Origin: Paenibacillus sp. PAMC 26794
GTDB lineage: Bacteria > Bacillota > Bacilli > Paenibacillales > Paenibacillaceae
Assembly: GCF_000316035.1 (NCBI RefSeq)
Contig: NZ_ANHX01000059.1
Location: 1 to 64,000 of the forward strand
Length of the DNA: 64,000 nucleotides
Direction: 5' to 3'
In this document: positions 62,136 to 64,000 of the stretch, one piece after another
Layout: each line of letters opens with the position of its first letter
Numbering within the stretch: position 1 is the first letter of the stretch
The notes under the pieces: model-generated
Databases searched by the model: none
What the model was told of the DNA's origin: nothing
What the model saw: only the letters and a program-made list of their open reading frames with translations
Translations under genes and position numbers: made by a program

Positions 62136-63296
62136 TTATAAAAGATTGTTCTTGTTTGGATCGTACAGGCCGGATCTGTCCTTGAACCAGTTGAAGATAT
62201 GCGATACACATACTTTCAGCACCGCGTATCCTGGAACAGCCAGCAGAATGCCCACGACTCCAAACAGATTACCCGAAGTCAGAATGACAAAGATAATCGT
62301 GATCGGATGAATCTTCAGCGTTTTGCCCATGATCTGTGGTGAGATGAATTTACCCTCGATTAACTGCACGATTGTCCATACGGCAACCATCTTGAGCAGC
62401 ATCACCGGTGAAGTAACCAGGGCCACGATCAACGCAGGTGTAATTGCAATTGCTGGTCCCAGATACGGAACAACACTCGTGAACGATGCGATAATTGCAA
62501 GAATCAGTGCATAATCCAGACCAATGACCATATAACCGATGTAGAGCAGAATACCGATGCAGAAGCTGACGATAATCTGTCCACGAATGAATGAACTGAT
62601 CTGGTGATTGATGTCTTCCAGCACATGCATTGCGCCCGTACGGCTCTTGATCGGCAGGAAAGACAGAATTTTCGCTGGTAGCTTCTTGCCGTCTTTCAGC
62701 AGATAGAACAGGATAAACGGAACCGTTACGATAGACAGCACGGTCTCCGTGAAGGCTCCGAGGAACCCACCCAATTTAGTCCAGGTCGAGTTCAGAATTT
62801 CAGTAGCCTTTTGGGAAATTGTTCCCCACCAGTCCTGTGAATTCAGATTCACCGTTTCCTGGAACTGACCGAACAATTTACTGCCCGTAAGCTCCTCAAA
62901 CTGCTGTTTTACTGTCTCACTGTACGTTGGGAAATTTTCAATCAGCCCCACAATCTGGTTACGCACAACCGGAATGACCGCCAGCACAACGACCGTCAGA
63001 ATGCCTCCAATTGCAAGATAGAGAATCAGAATGGACCAGCCACGCTTGATTTTCCATCTTTCCATCACATCCACAATCGGATTCAGCAGATAGTAGAGTA
63101 TGCCTGACAGAATAATAGGTAGCACAATGGTTTTGATGAGTACTGCGAACGGATGAAGAACAAAGGATACTTTGGTCAGAACCATCACGTTCAGCCCCAC
63201 CAACAGCAGAATCAGCAGAAATAGGACAAACTTGTTGTTAAGAAAAAATCGCTTGAACCGCTCCGGCCAAACGCGGGGTTGCTCAGGTTGCTCCAT
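62136..63296 (-). CDS. AI-2E family permease (PerM/YdbI-like)
   Basis: A 386-residue membrane protein with about seven to eight helices: [32 protein letters not shown], a soluble loop with [15 protein letters not shown], then [44 protein letters not shown] and [27 protein letters not shown]. The family was named for AI-2 export but many members transport Na+ or have unknown substrates. The SD is GAGAGG. No partner gene is adjacent. Confidence 0.88.
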   Translation of the reverse strand: MEQPEQPRVWPERFKRFFLNNKFVLFLLILLLVGLNVMVLTKVSFVLHPFAVLIKTIVLPIILSGILYYLLNPIVDVMERWKIKRGWSILILYLAIGGILTVVVLAVIPVVRNQIVGLIENFPTYSETVKQQFEELTGSKLFGQFQETVNLNSQDWWGTISQKATEILNSTWTKLGGFLGAFTETVLSIVTVPFILFYLLKDGKKLPAKILSFLPIKSRTGAMHVLEDINHQISSFIRGQIIVSFCIGILLYIGYMVIGLDYALILAIIASFTSVVPYLGPAIAITPALIVALVTSPVMLLKMVAVWTIVQLIEGKFISPQIMGKTLKIHPITIIFVILTSGNLFGVVGILLAVPGYAVLKVCVSHIFNWFKDRSGLYDPNKNNLL

Positions 63297-63516
63297 AGGC
63301 GTGTCGTCCTCTCTTATGACCCTTAATCAAAACTAAACTATAAAGCTAAATAAATGCCCACACACGAAAAAAACACCTTGTACAAGCCAACATATGTATA
63401 ACACTCTGGATTTATACGTATGGTGCTGATTAACCGTTTCAAATTAAACCGGTAAAGTCATTTTACCCCAAAATGAGACTTCTGCCCCACACCAATCATT
63501 TGCAAATTCTCCCTAT

Positions 63517-63551
63517 CCAAAAACGGCTCGCCTCACTGGGAGACGAACCGT
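63517..63551 (-). terminator. Terminator of the luciferase-like gene
   Basis: A 12-bp stem with two mismatches (ACGGCTCGCCTC pairing with GAGACGAACCGT) is followed by a TTTTTGG tract on the minus strand. Confidence 0.65.
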
Positions 63552-63603
63552 AAATTTATAGCTATAGGCTACCATAAGCCAGCTTTTACGCTGAAAATGA
63601 AGA

Positions 63604-64000
63604 TTAAGCTTTTCCCGCCAATTGTGCGATTAACTCATAGGAATGCAGACGTGCCTTATGATCATAGATCATCGACGTAATAATCAGCTCATCTGCCTGT
63701 GTCTGCCGAATGAAGGATTCCAGCTGTCCACGTACCGTTTCTGGTGAACCATTAACAGCAGCCTTGAGCGTCTGCTCAACACCAGCTTTCTCACGGTCCG
63801 TCCATTTGCCTTCCATCTCTGCCGGAGGCTGTACCAAACCCGTTGTGCCACGAATAATGTTCAGGAACTGCTGTTGCATCGTTGTACCCAGCCATGCTGC
63901 TTCCTCGTCTGTATCCGCAACAACAGCGTTGACACCAACAATCACATGTGGCTCCTTCAAGCTTTCAGATGGTTGGAAGTTGTTTCGATACGTCTCTAAT
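63604..64000 (-). CDS. LLM-class flavin-dependent oxidoreductase, C-terminal part (runs off the window)
   Basis: The visible 132 codons encode the C-terminal part of a luciferase-like monooxygenase: YRNNFQPSESL, PHVIVGVNAVVADTDEEA, the SPETVRGQLESFIRQTQADELIITSMIYDH segment typical of this family, and a short C-terminal helix. These FMN/F420 enzymes oxidise alkanes, sulfonates or aldehydes. The N-terminal flavin-binding part lies beyond the window, so the substrate class cannot be given. Confidence 0.85.
   Translation of the reverse strand, partial: LETYRNNFQPSESLKEPHVIVGVNAVVADTDEEAAWLGTTMQQQFLNIIRGTTGLVQPPAEMEGKWTDREKAGVEQTLKAAVNGSPETVRGQLESFIRQTQADELIITSMIYDHKARLHSYELIAQLAGKA

Overview
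The window looks like chromosome of a Paenibacillus species (Firmicutes, roughly 50% GC apart from two AT-rich patches). The reasons are strong Shine-Dalgarno sequences throughout, a family-typical mix of genes (bacilliredoxin, YneF, LipL, EcsAB, an orphan sporulation-type sensor kinase, an SGNH esterase with a copper-amine-oxidase-like 'stalk' domain, many MFS/MarR/MerR modules), and dispersed intergenic repeats. No rRNA, tRNA, CRISPR array, prophage or intact transposase was seen.

Layout. 0-1 kb is an AT-rich end with a truncated hydrophobic protein and a multi-pass membrane protein. 1-8 kb is a leftward block of housekeeping and repair genes: SGNH esterase, inositol monophosphatase, UvsE, Ddl and a secreted-type amidase-domain protein. 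Aconitase (acnA) follows on the plus strand. 11-14.6 kb is a vanR-vanS-vanY-vanZ-small membrane protein operon without vanHAX. 14.7-18.4 kb carries a WYL regulator, a zinc-ribbon/effector-binding protein, a 55-aa ORF, an Asp/Glu racemase-like protein and a 27-aa holin-like type I toxin whose SD is predicted to be masked. 18.5-20.9 kb is thiC under a TPP riboswitch with an attenuator. 21-36 kb holds an IclR regulator with dyad operators, two superoxide dismutases (one fused to a DUF2935-like domain), LipL, FolE, an HD-GYP protein, a QueG-alkyltransferase fusion, signal peptidase I, MutY, AcpS and NadE.

36-44 kb carries bacilliredoxin, a PAS sensor kinase, a BaiN-type flavoprotein, EcsAB and an AT-rich AbrB/Doc toxin-antitoxin pair whose toxin is frameshifted. 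44.4-46.9 kb encodes two adjacent secreted, internally repetitive proteins of unknown function, the most distinctive unexplained element here. 47-58 kb is dominated by efflux pumps paired with MarR and MerR regulators, plus a free-methionine sulfoxide reductase, a TipA-like regulator and an aldehyde dehydrogenase. 58-64 kb has an SdpI-family protein, a heavy-metal P-type ATPase divergent from its ArsR/CadC-type repressor, an AI-2E-family permease and the C-terminal part of a luciferase-like oxidoreductase cut by the window end.

Two families of intergenic repeats were recognised by eye. One is a MITE-like element with terminal inverted repeats (about 90 bp at 2.5 kb, 210 bp at 40.6 kb). The other is a roughly 200-bp array of two direct plus two inverted units, present with the same architecture at 32.7 and 49.3 kb, both times between convergent genes. 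Many genes are bounded by clear intrinsic terminators, several of them bidirectional.
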